Shown here piece by piece: positions 1 through 7,976 of a stretch of 64,000 nt of DNA; within the stretch, counting starts at the first letter, position 1; each line of letters opens with the position of its first letter. Source of the DNA: Woeseia sp037968755 (lineage in GTDB: Bacteria > Pseudomonadota > Gammaproteobacteria > Steroidobacterales > Woeseiaceae); the NCBI GenBank assembly GCA_037968755.1, contig JBBKWB010000177.1, forward strand, positions 15,907 to 79,906, written 5' to 3'. The notes under the pieces were generated by a model. The model was not told the origin of the DNA and did no database searches. It worked only from the letters and a program-made list of their open reading frames with translations. The position numbers and the translations under genes were made by a program.

Positions 1-31
1 TGCCGGTCGCATGCTGATAGCTCGCAAAAAG

Positions 32-58
32 TTGCCCGGCTCGGGAAGAGCCGGGCAA
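32..58 (-). terminator. Rho-independent terminator of the rhodanese-doxX operon
   Basis: Two perfectly complementary 11-base arms (32-42 and 48-58) enclose a 5-base loop. Read on the minus strand, the stem is followed by a run of T (the A run at 26-30). It lies just past the doxX stop, so it should end the operon that reads leftwards. Confidence 0.8.
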
Positions 59-83
59 ATGCTTTCCGGACGTGTTGCTACTG

Positions 84-512
84 TCAGTAAGCAGGCGACT
101 CCTGTCGCGATTCCTGGGGCCGGGGTTTAACTGCAAAACCACCATCACCCAGCAGTATCTGTACTACCGACAACACGATCAGGTACAGCGGATACTCCCA
201 GCCACCGTTCTCAGCGGAGAACACCCAGCCGTTGCCAGCGTGTGCCCAGACTGCGCCGATGAGGATCGGTAGCAGGGCCGCCGACACCAGTCGTGACTGG
301 TAGCCCACGATGAGCAGCACACCACCTATCGCTTCCATCCAAAAGACGATGTAGGCAAGGAACGCGGGTAAACCGATCGAGCTGAAGTACCCGGCCGTGC
401 CGGCCAGTGTGTAAATGCCGTATTTCAGAATCAGGCTGTGGGCCAGGAACATCAGCCCGAGGCTAATTCGGAGTAGTGCGGTGGCATAGGCCACCCGGAT
501 TTCCCTGTTCAT
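84..512 (-). CDS. DoxX family membrane protein
   Basis: A 142-residue integral membrane protein with four predicted hydrophobic segments. The early LLRISLGLMFLAHS segment and the later GGVLLIVGYQSRL segment are typical of the DoxX/DUF4870-like family. DoxX proteins are quinone-pathway or thiol-stress membrane proteins in some bacteria, but most have no assigned reaction. The start at 512 is chosen because it falls 10 bases after the stop of the upstream rhodanese gene; a longer frame to 560 would overlap it. The two genes form an operon ending in a strong terminator. Pairing with a sulfurtransferase is compatible with sulfur or redox chemistry at the membrane, which is an inference. Confidence 0.85.
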   Translation of the reverse strand: MNREIRVAYATALLRISLGLMFLAHSLILKYGIYTLAGTAGYFSSIGLPAFLAYIVFWMEAIGGVLLIVGYQSRLVSAALLPILIGAVWAHAGNGWVFSAENGGWEYPLYLIVLSVVQILLGDGGFAVKPRPQESRQESPAY

Positions 513-522
513 GACGCCTCCG

Positions 523-909
523 TTATGCCGATTTGGCCGTCTGTTCGACGGCGTAGCCATTCTTAAGCCAGGTGTCCCAGCCGCCCTCTACTTCGACGAC
601 CTTGAAGCCCTGGCGTACCAGTTCCACTGCAGCGTCCGCTGCGAGGTGGCAAGTCTGGTTGTAGCAGTATACGTACACGGTAGCGTCGCGGTTCAGGCCC
701 CTGGCATTCGCCCACTTGTTCTTGGGCAGGTTGATCGCACCCGGCACATGGCCTGCGGCGAAATCGGCCGGGTAGCGCACATCGACCACCTGGTACTTCG
801 CCGGGTTCGTCTTGCTGTTGACCAGCACCTCAAGCTCGTGCGAGCCGGTGGTGAAGTTCATCTTGTCGCTGAAATATTCAAACGCTTTCTCAAAATCGTA
901 GTTACTCAT
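523..909 (-). CDS. Rhodanese-like domain protein (single-domain sulfurtransferase)
   Basis: A 128-residue cytoplasmic protein that is one rhodanese domain. It shows the VVDVRYPADFAAGHVPGAIN segment typical of the family and an active-site loop beginning YCYNQTCHLA, whose first Cys is the expected persulfide-carrying residue; a second Cys lies five residues on. It ends with the GGWDTWLKNGY segment that closes many rhodanese domains. The ATG at 907-909 is preferred over an upstream frame that would run into the divergent LysR gene. It is cotranscribed with doxX and reads away from the LysR gene at 1025, which is the likely regulator. The sulfur acceptor is unknown. Confidence 0.85.
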   Translation of the reverse strand: MSNYDFEKAFEYFSDKMNFTTGSHELEVLVNSKTNPAKYQVVDVRYPADFAAGHVPGAINLPKNKWANARGLNRDATVYVYCYNQTCHLAADAAVELVRQGFKVVEVEGGWDTWLKNGYAVEQTAKSA

Positions 910-956
910 TGCGGTCTCCTTAAGACGTTGTGCAATTGGTGGACAGCAGAGTAACG

Positions 957-1013
957 GTTCACGTTTGATTGATAATCTACCTAAATCGAAATATATTGTT
1001 TCCCCACGTGAAC
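957..1013. promoter_or_regulatory. Divergent promoter region with 8-bp inverted repeat (candidate LysR operator)
   Basis: Between the divergent rhodanese and LysR starts, GTTCACGT (957-964) is repeated in inverted orientation as ACGTGAAC (1006-1013). The arms flank an AT-rich core of 41 bases that should hold the promoters. The two half-sites are about four to five helical turns apart, as expected for a tetrameric LysR-type regulator bridging two sites. The binding role is inferred from position and symmetry. Confidence 0.45.
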
Positions 1014-1024
1014 AAAGGTTGCCG

Positions 1025-1927
1025 ATGAATACCCTGACCGACGTCGCCGTATTCGTACAAGTCGTTGAAAGCGGGAGCTTTACCGCGGCGGCTGAGGTGC
1101 TGGAGATGTCCAAGGCGGCGGTCAGCAAGTACGTTGCCCGGCTCGAGCGGCGACTCGGCAGCCGCTTGCTCCATCGCACGACCCGCCGGCTCACCCTGAC
1201 CGAAGCGGGTTCGGCGCTGTACGACGGTGCCGCCGGTGCGCTGGAGCAAATCAGTTCCGCCGAAGGCGCGGTCATGGAACTCGCCGGCCAGCCACGCGGC
1301 AAGCTGCGGGTAACCGCGCCGGTCTACTTTGGTTCGACATTCCTGGTGCCGGTGATCGGGCAGTTCCTGCGTCGCTACCCGGATATCGAGCTCGAGCTCG
1401 ACCTCGACAATCGCATTGTCGACATGGTGGCGGGCGGCTTCGATGTGGGCATTCGCATTACGACACTCAGCAGCAGTTCGATGGTAGCGCGCCGGCTCGC
1501 GACCTCGGCGCTCGTCACGGTCGCTGCACCTGGCTACCTCGCGAAACGCGGTGAACCGCTGTTGCCCGCAGATCTTCGCGATCACAATTGCCTGACCTAC
1601 AGTCTTGATCGGACGCCGGGCGAGTGGCATTTCAATGACCCCAAAGGCGACGTCAGCAGCGTCCGCATACGCGGCAACCTGCGCTGCAACAGCGATGAAA
1701 CCCTGAAACAGGCGGCGCTCGACGGCCTGGGAATCGTGCACTTTCCCGAGTTGTTCATCACCGACGAATTGGCACAGGGCAAACTCGTACGCTTGTTACC
1801 CGGCTATGAGCCAGCGCCGGGTTCTATTTTCGCCGTATTCCCAAGTCGGGCAAACCTTGCGCCGAAAGTGCGCGTGTTTATCGACTACCTCGCAGACAGC
1901 CTCAGCGAATCCCAGCTAACACGTTAA
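1025..1927 (+). CDS. LysR family transcriptional regulator
   Basis: A 300-residue LysR regulator. The N-terminal winged helix-turn-helix (residues 1-60) shows AAEVLEMSKAAVSKYVARLE followed by LGSRLLHRTTRRLTLTEAG, the hallmark of the CrgA/AaeR-like subgroup. The remainder is the periplasmic-binding-like effector domain with the usual RGNLRCNSDETLKQAAL segment near residue 220. The start at 1025 puts the HTH at the expected distance; an upstream in-frame start at 965 would sit inside the divergent promoter. It reads away from the rhodanese-doxX operon, which it probably controls. The effector is unknown. Confidence 0.9.
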   Translation: MNTLTDVAVFVQVVESGSFTAAAEVLEMSKAAVSKYVARLERRLGSRLLHRTTRRLTLTEAGSALYDGAAGALEQISSAEGAVMELAGQPRGKLRVTAPVYFGSTFLVPVIGQFLRRYPDIELELDLDNRIVDMVAGGFDVGIRITTLSSSSMVARRLATSALVTVAAPGYLAKRGEPLLPADLRDHNCLTYSLDRTPGEWHFNDPKGDVSSVRIRGNLRCNSDETLKQAALDGLGIVHFPELFITDELAQGKLVRLLPGYEPAPGSIFAVFPSRANLAPKVRVFIDYLADSLSESQLTR

Positions 1928-1990
1928 CGGCTGTTGCGAGTGGCAGGTACATCGCTACAAACCTGTGAGGAGTTCGGCAATCGGTGTCGT

Positions 1991-2791
1991 CTACTTTTTC
2001 CGAAACGGATTGATGAGCAAGGCCCACAGCGATTGGTCACCGGCTTCACGGAATTCGTGCAGGCCGATCTGCATGGTGGTGTGCCCATCGCGGGGCGCGG
2101 CGCGATAGCTGCCAAATATCCGGTCCCACAGCGACAGGTGAAAGCCGAAATTGCTGTTAGTTTCATCCGGATGCACAGAGTGATGAATGCGATGCATGTC
2201 GGGCGTAACCAGCAGCCAGCGTACGCCCTTATCAATGTTGGCAGGCAAGCGGATGTTGGCATGCGTGAACAATGCGCCGGCACTTAGCAGTATCTCGAAC
2301 AGCAACACGGCCAGAGCCGGGACGCCGAATGCCGCAATGAGCCCGAGCTTGATTGCCATCGAAAAAGCAATCTCGACCGGATGGAAGCGCACCGCTGTCG
2401 TGACATCGAAGCCGGTATCGGCGTGATGGACCCGATGCAGGCGCCAAAGCAACGGGACTTTGTGAATAATTCGGTGCTGCCAGTAGATGGCGAAATCCAG
2501 TAGTAAAATACCAAGCACCACTGCTATCCAGCCTGGCTGCAAGCTGTTTAGCCCACTGCCGTCGGCCGCCAGGCGAATCGCCAGATCGAATGCCAGCAAC
2601 GGGAAAGCAACGCGCAGTATCAGCGTGCCGATAATGACGAGCGACAAGTTGGTTACGGAACGCGTCCAGCCGCCCGGCACTGCGCGGCGCGGCAGTACTG
2701 TTTGCAGGATGATCAGGACAGCGAAAACGGACAGAAAAATGGCTAACCGCACCTGCGGTTCATTCTCCAGCAACCATGCTGACAGGGTCAC
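1991..2791 (-). CDS. Sterol desaturase / fatty acid hydroxylase superfamily membrane protein
   Basis: A 266-residue membrane protein with several hydrophobic segments and the diiron histidine boxes of the superfamily: HRIIH at 106-110, HRVHH at 119-123, a single His at 137, and HRIHH at 200-204. The family hydroxylates or desaturates lipid substrates at the inner membrane using O2. The GTG start overlaps the stop of the upstream TVP38-oxidoreductase gene by four bases (GTGA), so the two are translationally coupled. That upstream flavoprotein could supply reducing equivalents, which is an inference. The exact substrate cannot be read from sequence. Confidence 0.88.
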   Translation of the reverse strand: MTLSAWLLENEPQVRLAIFLSVFAVLIILQTVLPRRAVPGGWTRSVTNLSLVIIGTLILRVAFPLLAFDLAIRLAADGSGLNSLQPGWIAVVLGILLLDFAIYWQHRIIHKVPLLWRLHRVHHADTGFDVTTAVRFHPVEIAFSMAIKLGLIAAFGVPALAVLLFEILLSAGALFTHANIRLPANIDKGVRWLLVTPDMHRIHHSVHPDETNSNFGFHLSLWDRIFGSYRAAPRDGHTTMQIGLHEFREAGDQSLWALLINPFRKK

Positions 2792-4956
2792 GCATCATCC
2801 TGTGCTGTTGCACCGCCTCGGCGCCAGGCAAAGAACCGTGCAACGAGGCGCAACAGTTTCTCCGGCTGGTTCGCTCGTTTCCAGTTGCCGGCGACGTACT
2901 TGTTCGCTTCCATCATCGTTGGATAGATGTGGATCGTGCCAAGGATCTTGTTCAGGCCCAGACCGTGTTTCATGGCCAGTACGAATTCCGCTATGAGTTC
3001 GCCGGCATGCGCGCCGACGATGCTGGCGCCCAGTATCTTGTCACTGCCAGGTTTGGTCAAAACCTTAACGAAGCCGTGTGCTTCGCTGTCGGTAATCGCC
3101 CGGTCAAGATCGTCGATGCCGTAGCGCGTCACTTCTACCTCGATTCCGCGCTCCGCTGCTTCTGTTTCATTCAGGCCCACTCGAGCAACTTCGGGGCTGG
3201 TAAAGGTACTCCAGGGAATCACGCTGTAGTCAGCGCGAAAAGACCAGAACGGCCGTATCAAGGAATTAACGGCTGTATACCAGGCCTGGTGCGCGGCAAC
3301 ATGGGTGAACTGGTACGGGCCGGCAACGTCTCCGCAAACTGAAATACTGGGGTAGTTCGTGCGCAAGTACGGGTCCGTCGCAATCGTGCCGTTCTTTGCG
3401 ATCTCGACACCGATATCCTTGACACCGGTGCTGTCCGAATTGGCTCTGCGACCGAGTGCCAGCAACAATTGGTCGAACTCGAAGCGCACTTCCTTGCCAT
3501 CCTGTTCGCATACCAGGGTGCCACTGCTGCCGTTGCCTTCGCAGCGGATTGCCTTGGTAGACAGTGCGACGTTCACGCCATCGTGATCACGCAATGACTC
3601 GAGCACGGCGTTGGCGGCGTCGGGGTCTTCGCGTCCAAGTAGCTGCGATGCCATCTCAACCACGGTGACGTCGCTGCCGAGTCTGCAAAAAGCCTGGGTT
3701 AACTCACAGCCAATCGGGCCGCCGCCCAGCACCACCAGCTTCTTCGGTTGTTCCTGCAGATCCCACAAGGTGTCACTGGTGAGAAAGTCGATGTTATCGA
3801 GACCTTTGATGGGAGGCACTACTGGTTGCGAACCGGTTGCGATGACCAGGGCCCTGGCTGACAAGCGCTTGCCATCGACCTCGACTTCCCACGGTGAGAC
3901 CACTTTCGCCTCGCCTGCAATGCAATTGACGCCGAGCTTCTCGTAGCGCTCAACAGAGTCGTGTGGCTCAATAGTGGCGATCACATCGTGCACGCGCTGC
4001 ATGACGTCTTTAAAATCGAACTCCGCCTCCATCTTGCGAATGCCAAGCTTTGCGCTGTCGCGTGCTGCAGCTACGAGGCCGGCGCTCTTGAGTAGCGCTT
4101 TACTCGGCACGCAACCCGTATTCAGGCACTCGCCACCCATCTTGTTGCGCTCGATCAGCGCGACCTTGGATTTGATCGCCGCAGCGATATAGGCCGTGAC
4201 CAGCCCGGCTGAACCGCCACCGATAACAATCAGGTTGTAGTCGAACTTTTTGGGCCGGTTAAAGCGAGCACGAACGCGTCTCGCCTGCACCCAGGCAAGG
4301 CCCCAGCGTGCAATAAAGGGCAACAGAGCAAGCAGCACGAATGCGCCGATCAGGGATGGCGACAGTATATCGCCGGCCGATGAGATCTGGCCAAGTTGCG
4401 TGCCTGCATTTACGTATACCAGCGTGCCGGGCAGCATGCCGAGTTGACTGACCCAGTAAAATGTCCAGGTCTTCAGTGGTGTGAGACCGGCGACAAGGTT
4501 GATGACGAAGAACGGAAAAACCGGTACCAGTCTCAGCGAGAATAAATAAAAGCCGCCGTCCTTCTCTACGCCGTCGTCTATGCGTTGCAGGCGCTCTTTG
4601 AATCGTTTCCGGACGCTGTCGCGAAACAGGAAGCGTGCTGCAAGAAACGCGAACGTCGCGCCAATGCTGCTCGCAAATGACACGACGATCGTACCGACGC
4701 TCAAACCAAGAACAGCGCCGCCGGCAAGTGTGAGTATGGCCGCCCCCGGCAGTGACAAGGCAGCAATCAGGACATAAATGACGAAGTAGCCACCAATGAA
4801 CAGGACGGGCCTGGATTCGGCCAGTGCGGCGAGCGAATCGCGTTGCTGCTTTAGCTCTGTCAGCGAGAAGTACTGCTGCAGGTCAAAAGCAAAGAATGAG
4901 CCAATTGCGATCGCGACGATGAATAAGAGGACAAGTTTGCCGACATTTTTTGGCAC
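2788..4956 (-). CDS. TVP38/TMEM64 membrane domain fused to FAD-dependent pyridine nucleotide-disulfide oxidoreductase
   Basis: A 722-residue two-part protein. Residues 1 to about 225 form a multi-pass TVP38/TMEM64 (DedA-like, SNARE-associated Golgi) domain containing SLPGAAILTLAGG and the LRLVPVFPFFVINLVAG segment. From about 238 there is an FAD-binding GGGSAG (246-251), the redox-active disulfide GGECLNTGCVPSK (Cys277 and Cys282), an NAD(P)-binding GGGPIGCE and a C-terminal dimerisation domain, as in dihydrolipoamide dehydrogenase and mercuric reductase. No N-terminal heavy-metal-binding domain or mer gene is present, so mercury reduction is unlikely. TVP38-type domains have been linked to lipid scrambling or transport. 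It uses a GTG start, lies 107 bases after ynjF and overlaps the downstream desaturase-like gene. Confidence 0.9.
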   Translation of the reverse strand: MPKNVGKLVLLFIVAIAIGSFFAFDLQQYFSLTELKQQRDSLAALAESRPVLFIGGYFVIYVLIAALSLPGAAILTLAGGAVLGLSVGTIVVSFASSIGATFAFLAARFLFRDSVRKRFKERLQRIDDGVEKDGGFYLFSLRLVPVFPFFVINLVAGLTPLKTWTFYWVSQLGMLPGTLVYVNAGTQLGQISSAGDILSPSLIGAFVLLALLPFIARWGLAWVQARRVRARFNRPKKFDYNLIVIGGGSAGLVTAYIAAAIKSKVALIERNKMGGECLNTGCVPSKALLKSAGLVAAARDSAKLGIRKMEAEFDFKDVMQRVHDVIATIEPHDSVERYEKLGVNCIAGEAKVVSPWEVEVDGKRLSARALVIATGSQPVVPPIKGLDNIDFLTSDTLWDLQEQPKKLVVLGGGPIGCELTQAFCRLGSDVTVVEMASQLLGREDPDAANAVLESLRDHDGVNVALSTKAIRCEGNGSSGTLVCEQDGKEVRFEFDQLLLALGRRANSDSTGVKDIGVEIAKNGTIATDPYLRTNYPSISVCGDVAGPYQFTHVAAHQAWYTAVNSLIRPFWSFRADYSVIPWSTFTSPEVARVGLNETEAAERGIEVEVTRYGIDDLDRAITDSEAHGFVKVLTKPGSDKILGASIVGAHAGELIAEFVLAMKHGLGLNKILGTIHIYPTMMEANKYVAGNWKRANQPEKLLRLVARFFAWRRGGATAQDDA

Positions 4957-5063
4957 TACGGACTCCGGTTGTATTTTTGTGTTGTTGGTCAGCTTGAACT
5001 GACCGGTAGCGATCGTCTTTTATTTCACAGCGTACGCTGATTCGCGGCCCAGTTGACGAGCAA

Positions 5064-5678
5064 TCAGAAGATCTTCATGGCCAGCGCGGAACGTTGTACT
5101 GCTGTGAGTACGCACAGACCACTAAAACACCACGCGAGCGGGGGAAACCAAGCCGGTACTGCGGCTACGATAAGGAAAAAGACGATAGTCTCGGTACCTT
5201 CGATAATGCCGGTCGAGTAGAAGAAAGATTTACGGCCGTGCGCCGCGGTCTCGATACCGCGTTTCGCGGCGATGGCCGCGAACGCGAGAAAACTCGAACA
5301 GGTCAGGCAGAAAGCGGCGAGCAAGGCAGCAGCAGGGAGCGCATTCGCAAGCGGGTTGGCCAGCGCAAACGCGAGCGGAATGCTGGCATAGAACACGTAG
5401 TCGACCACGATATCGAGATAGCCACCGCGGTCGGTCGCGGCCGTAGCGCGAGCGACCGCGCCATCAAGGCCGTCGATGATCCGGTTGGCGATGATCAACG
5501 CGAAGCCCGCTGCAAACCACTGCAGGGCGATAGCGACGGCAGCCAGCAGACCGACACCGAGCCCAACTAGGGATACTGTGTTGGCGTTCGCGCCGCGCCG
5601 CGCCAGAAAACGAGCAGCAGCGTTGAGCGGTGGGTCAATCAATGGGCGAACACGGGTATCAAGCATTGGCTGTGTCAC
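5064..5678 (-). CDS. ynjF: YnjF-like CDP-alcohol phosphatidyltransferase family protein
   Basis: A 204-residue membrane protein with the CDP-alcohol phosphotransferase signature, DGLDGAVARATAAT followed by GGYLDIVVD; the Asp residues bind metal and the CDP moiety. The family transfers a phosphoalcohol from a CDP-activated lipid or alcohol to an acceptor at the inner membrane. It is the last gene of a block in the order ynjB-ynjC-ynjD-ynjF, matching the E. coli ynjBCDEF order except that the sulfurtransferase ynjE is missing. Its first ATG at 5678 lies inside the end of ynjD (20-base overlap); an in-frame ATG at 5666 is an alternative. The substrate is unknown in E. coli as well. Confidence 0.82.
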   Translation of the reverse strand: MTQPMLDTRVRPLIDPPLNAAARFLARRGANANTVSLVGLGVGLLAAVAIALQWFAAGFALIIANRIIDGLDGAVARATAATDRGGYLDIVVDYVFYASIPLAFALANPLANALPAAALLAAFCLTCSSFLAFAAIAAKRGIETAAHGRKSFFYSTGIIEGTETIVFFLIVAAVPAWFPPLAWCFSGLCVLTAVQRSALAMKIF

Positions 5679-6321
5679 GTTGCCGAGGCGTCTGCAACCG
5701 GATCACGGCGCCACCCGCGGCTATCACGTCTTCCTGGTCATGGGTGACCAGCAGTGTTGGCAACTCGCGTTGCTTCGCCTCGGCAAATACGAGCTCACGA
5801 ACCAGCCTGCGATTATCGTCATCAAGTGAGCGAAACGGTTCGTCGAGCAGAAGAGCGCGGGGTTCCGCGAGCAATACACGCAACAAGGCAACGCGCGCTT
5901 GTTGACCACCGGATAACGTGGCGGGATCACGTTCTGCAAAGCCGTCCAGACCGACTGAGGCGAGTGCGGCAGCAACGCGTTCACGGCGTACTCGTCGTGA
6001 GTTGCCTGCGCGCAAGCCGAACAAAAGATTACCGGCGACATCGAGATGAGGAAACAACAACGGGTCCTGGAACAATCTGCCAAGTCCCCGCGATTGTGGT
6101 GGTAGTTCGCTTAAATCTTCGCTACCTAAACGCACCGAACCCTCCGCGGAAATCTCCGGTGGCAAGATGCCGCACAAATAATTCAGCAGGCTGGACTTGC
6201 CGGCGCCACTGGCGCCGATAACAGAGGTAACCGTGCCTGGCTCCACACGCAGTGACAGCGGCGCGAACAACGCGCTGCCATTGATGCGTAACGAAAGATT
6301 CTTAATGTCCAATGCCATCAT
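5659..6321 (-). CDS. ynjD: ABC transporter ATP-binding protein, YnjD-like
   Basis: A 220-residue ABC ATPase with all motifs: Walker A GASGAGKS (36-43), Q-loop Gln85, signature LSGGQQ (136-141), Walker B LLLDE (157-161) and H-loop His194. The ATG at 6319-6321 overlaps the permease stop as ATGA, supporting this start over a longer frame to 6387. It energises import through the adjacent two-domain permease. In length and motifs it resembles ThiQ/YnjD ATPases of the importer class. No regulatory C-terminal domain is present. Confidence 0.9.
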   Translation of the reverse strand: MMALDIKNLSLRINGSALFAPLSLRVEPGTVTSVIGASGAGKSSLLNYLCGILPPEISAEGSVRLGSEDLSELPPQSRGLGRLFQDPLLFPHLDVAGNLLFGLRAGNSRRVRRERVAAALASVGLDGFAERDPATLSGGQQARVALLRVLLAEPRALLLDEPFRSLDDDNRRLVRELVFAEAKQRELPTLLVTHDQEDVIAAGGAVIRLQTPRQRDTANA

Positions 6322-7976
6322 CGCGGCACACCCCGACGCTGCCGAAAGAGCATGGCACCGGCAATGTAAGCAATGGCAAAGATGCACAGCGGAATCACGG
6401 CGAGCAGTATCGCATGCGCTGCCGCGAGGCGCAGATTGCCGGAGCCCGCGGCTGCGGCGGCTTCGCTGGCGGCTGTCGCAATGCGACCGGCGCCGGCAAA
6501 TAAGGTGGGTAAATAGAGTGCCACGCTCACCGAAGCCGCGAGCGCCAGTGCCAGCAGAGTGGGCCGCGCCAACAGCGGCGCAGTGACGGTGAGCCAGCGT
6601 CTACCAGGGGAAGCGCCGAGGGTTGCCGCGACCTGATCGAAGCGAGGATCGATCGCAGCGCGCGCAGGCGCCAAAAGACCCCACAGGTAAGGCAAAGCAA
6701 AAATAAGGTGGCTCCAGAGCACGGCGACGAACGTGCCATCGATGCGCAGACGGATGAGCAAAACCTGTACGCCAAACAAAAACGTCATCTGCGGCAGTAG
6801 CAGCGGCAGGAATAACCAGGCGCCGACCTGGCGTCGCGTGTTCGCAGATTGTTTGCAACCTTCGGCAGCAGGCAGGACCAGTGCTACGCCGAGTAGGGCT
6901 GTCGCCGCTGCCAGGGCAAGCGTTGTTCCGGCAACACTTGCAGACAGTGCGGCAACATCCGTCCAAACATCCAGCGAGCTGCGGTCCGGCAACAACGTTG
7001 GGAATCGCCACTGCCCGGAAAACGCACGCAAGCCGATCGCCACAATAGACAACAAGCCGAGTGTGAAGCCGGCGGCGAGAACGATTCCGATCAGCCGGCG
7101 CACGGGCCGTTCTGTGTGACGGCGAGTGCCGCTCTCGGCGGAAATACGCAATAGCCTGCGCACCAGCCTGCCAAGAACCGCCGCTGCAACGATGGCAGCG
7201 ATGCCGAGCACGAACAGCAGCAGCGTGCCCGCGTAGGCTTGTGCATGAATTGTGGGGTCCGGATCGGTAAACCAGCGCCAGAGCAACACAGAAAATGTTG
7301 GTGGCAAGTCCGGGCCAAGCGGGATCGCCATCTCGACATTGCTAATACCGAATACGAAGACGGCCGCAAGCGGCAGGCGAATCTGTTGTTGCAGTGCCGG
7401 TGCGACGGTTGTCAGCCAACTCTTCAGCGGACCGTAGCCCAGCGTAGCCGATTGCATCTGCAATCTCGCTGAGGGTACTTGCCCAAGCGCTGCCCCCAGT
7501 GCCATGACGAGAAAGCCGGTTTCTTTCAGAACCAGGCCGACCAGCAAAGACAGACCAGCCGGATCATTGACGATCAGCCAATCGGGCGGCAACTCGAAGC
7601 CGGTAGCCCACGGCGAGAACACCCGCAGCAACACGCCCGATGGTGCCAGTACCAGCGCGAGCCCGATGCCGATCGCAAGGTGCGGCATCGCGAGCAGTGG
7701 CAACGTCATTGCATTCAGGCGTCGCTGCCAGTTGCCGCTGACCGCGAGTGCGATCGCAAGATGTGCAAGCAGCAGCGCACAGGCGGTCGCGATACTGCCG
7801 GTCCAGAGCGATGACGCGACGGACAGGCCGATACCCGGTGTCGCCAAAATACGTGACAAGGCCGGTGCATCGAGACCGACCCACAATGCGGCGACGAGCC
7901 CTGCCATTGTTGGCACCGCCGATATGCATAGCAGCAACACTATGGATGGGCGTTTGAGTAGAGTCCGGGACATCAT
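6318..7976 (-). CDS. ynjC: ABC transporter permease, fused two-domain, YnjC-like
   Basis: A 552-residue inner-membrane permease with about twelve hydrophobic segments arranged as two tandem BPD_transp_1 domains. Each half carries an EAA-like cytoplasmic loop: SATLGYGPLKSW near residue 175 and AATLGASPGRRW near residue 450. This fused layout is shared by YnjC, ThiP and FbpB permeases. The start codon directly follows the ynjB stop (TGAATG). The importer class is clear; the transported molecule is not. Confidence 0.9.
   Translation of the reverse strand: MMSRTLLKRPSIVLLLCISAVPTMAGLVAALWVGLDAPALSRILATPGIGLSVASSLWTGSIATACALLLAHLAIALAVSGNWQRRLNAMTLPLLAMPHLAIGIGLALVLAPSGVLLRVFSPWATGFELPPDWLIVNDPAGLSLLVGLVLKETGFLVMALGAALGQVPSARLQMQSATLGYGPLKSWLTTVAPALQQQIRLPLAAVFVFGISNVEMAIPLGPDLPPTFSVLLWRWFTDPDPTIHAQAYAGTLLLFVLGIAAIVAAAVLGRLVRRLLRISAESGTRRHTERPVRRLIGIVLAAGFTLGLLSIVAIGLRAFSGQWRFPTLLPDRSSLDVWTDVAALSASVAGTTLALAAATALLGVALVLPAAEGCKQSANTRRQVGAWLFLPLLLPQMTFLFGVQVLLIRLRIDGTFVAVLWSHLIFALPYLWGLLAPARAAIDPRFDQVAATLGASPGRRWLTVTAPLLARPTLLALALAASVSVALYLPTLFAGAGRIATAASEAAAAAGSGNLRLAAAHAILLAVIPLCIFAIAYIAGAMLFRQRRGVPR

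Noticed and set aside
523..909. Treating this rhodanese as the missing ynjE of the ynj operon
   Set aside because: YnjE has several rhodanese domains and a signal peptide; this is a single cytoplasmic domain in a separate operon with its own regulator.
511..954. Long plus-strand open frame opposite the rhodanese and doxX genes
   Set aside because: It has no family resemblance and is the antisense shadow of well-supported genes; high-GC codon bias explains it.
977..1741. 254-codon minus-strand frame inside the LysR gene
   Set aside because: The protein is Arg/His-rich with no domain, and the LysR frame on the other strand is unmistakable.
2788..4956. Calling the flavoprotein half a mercuric reductase
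   Set aside because: There is no heavy-metal-binding domain and no mer genes; the disulfide motif is common to the whole superfamily.
5094..5570. 158-codon plus-strand frame opposite ynjF
   Set aside because: It is rich in Arg and Glu from antisense GC bias; the CDP-alcohol signature on the minus strand is real.
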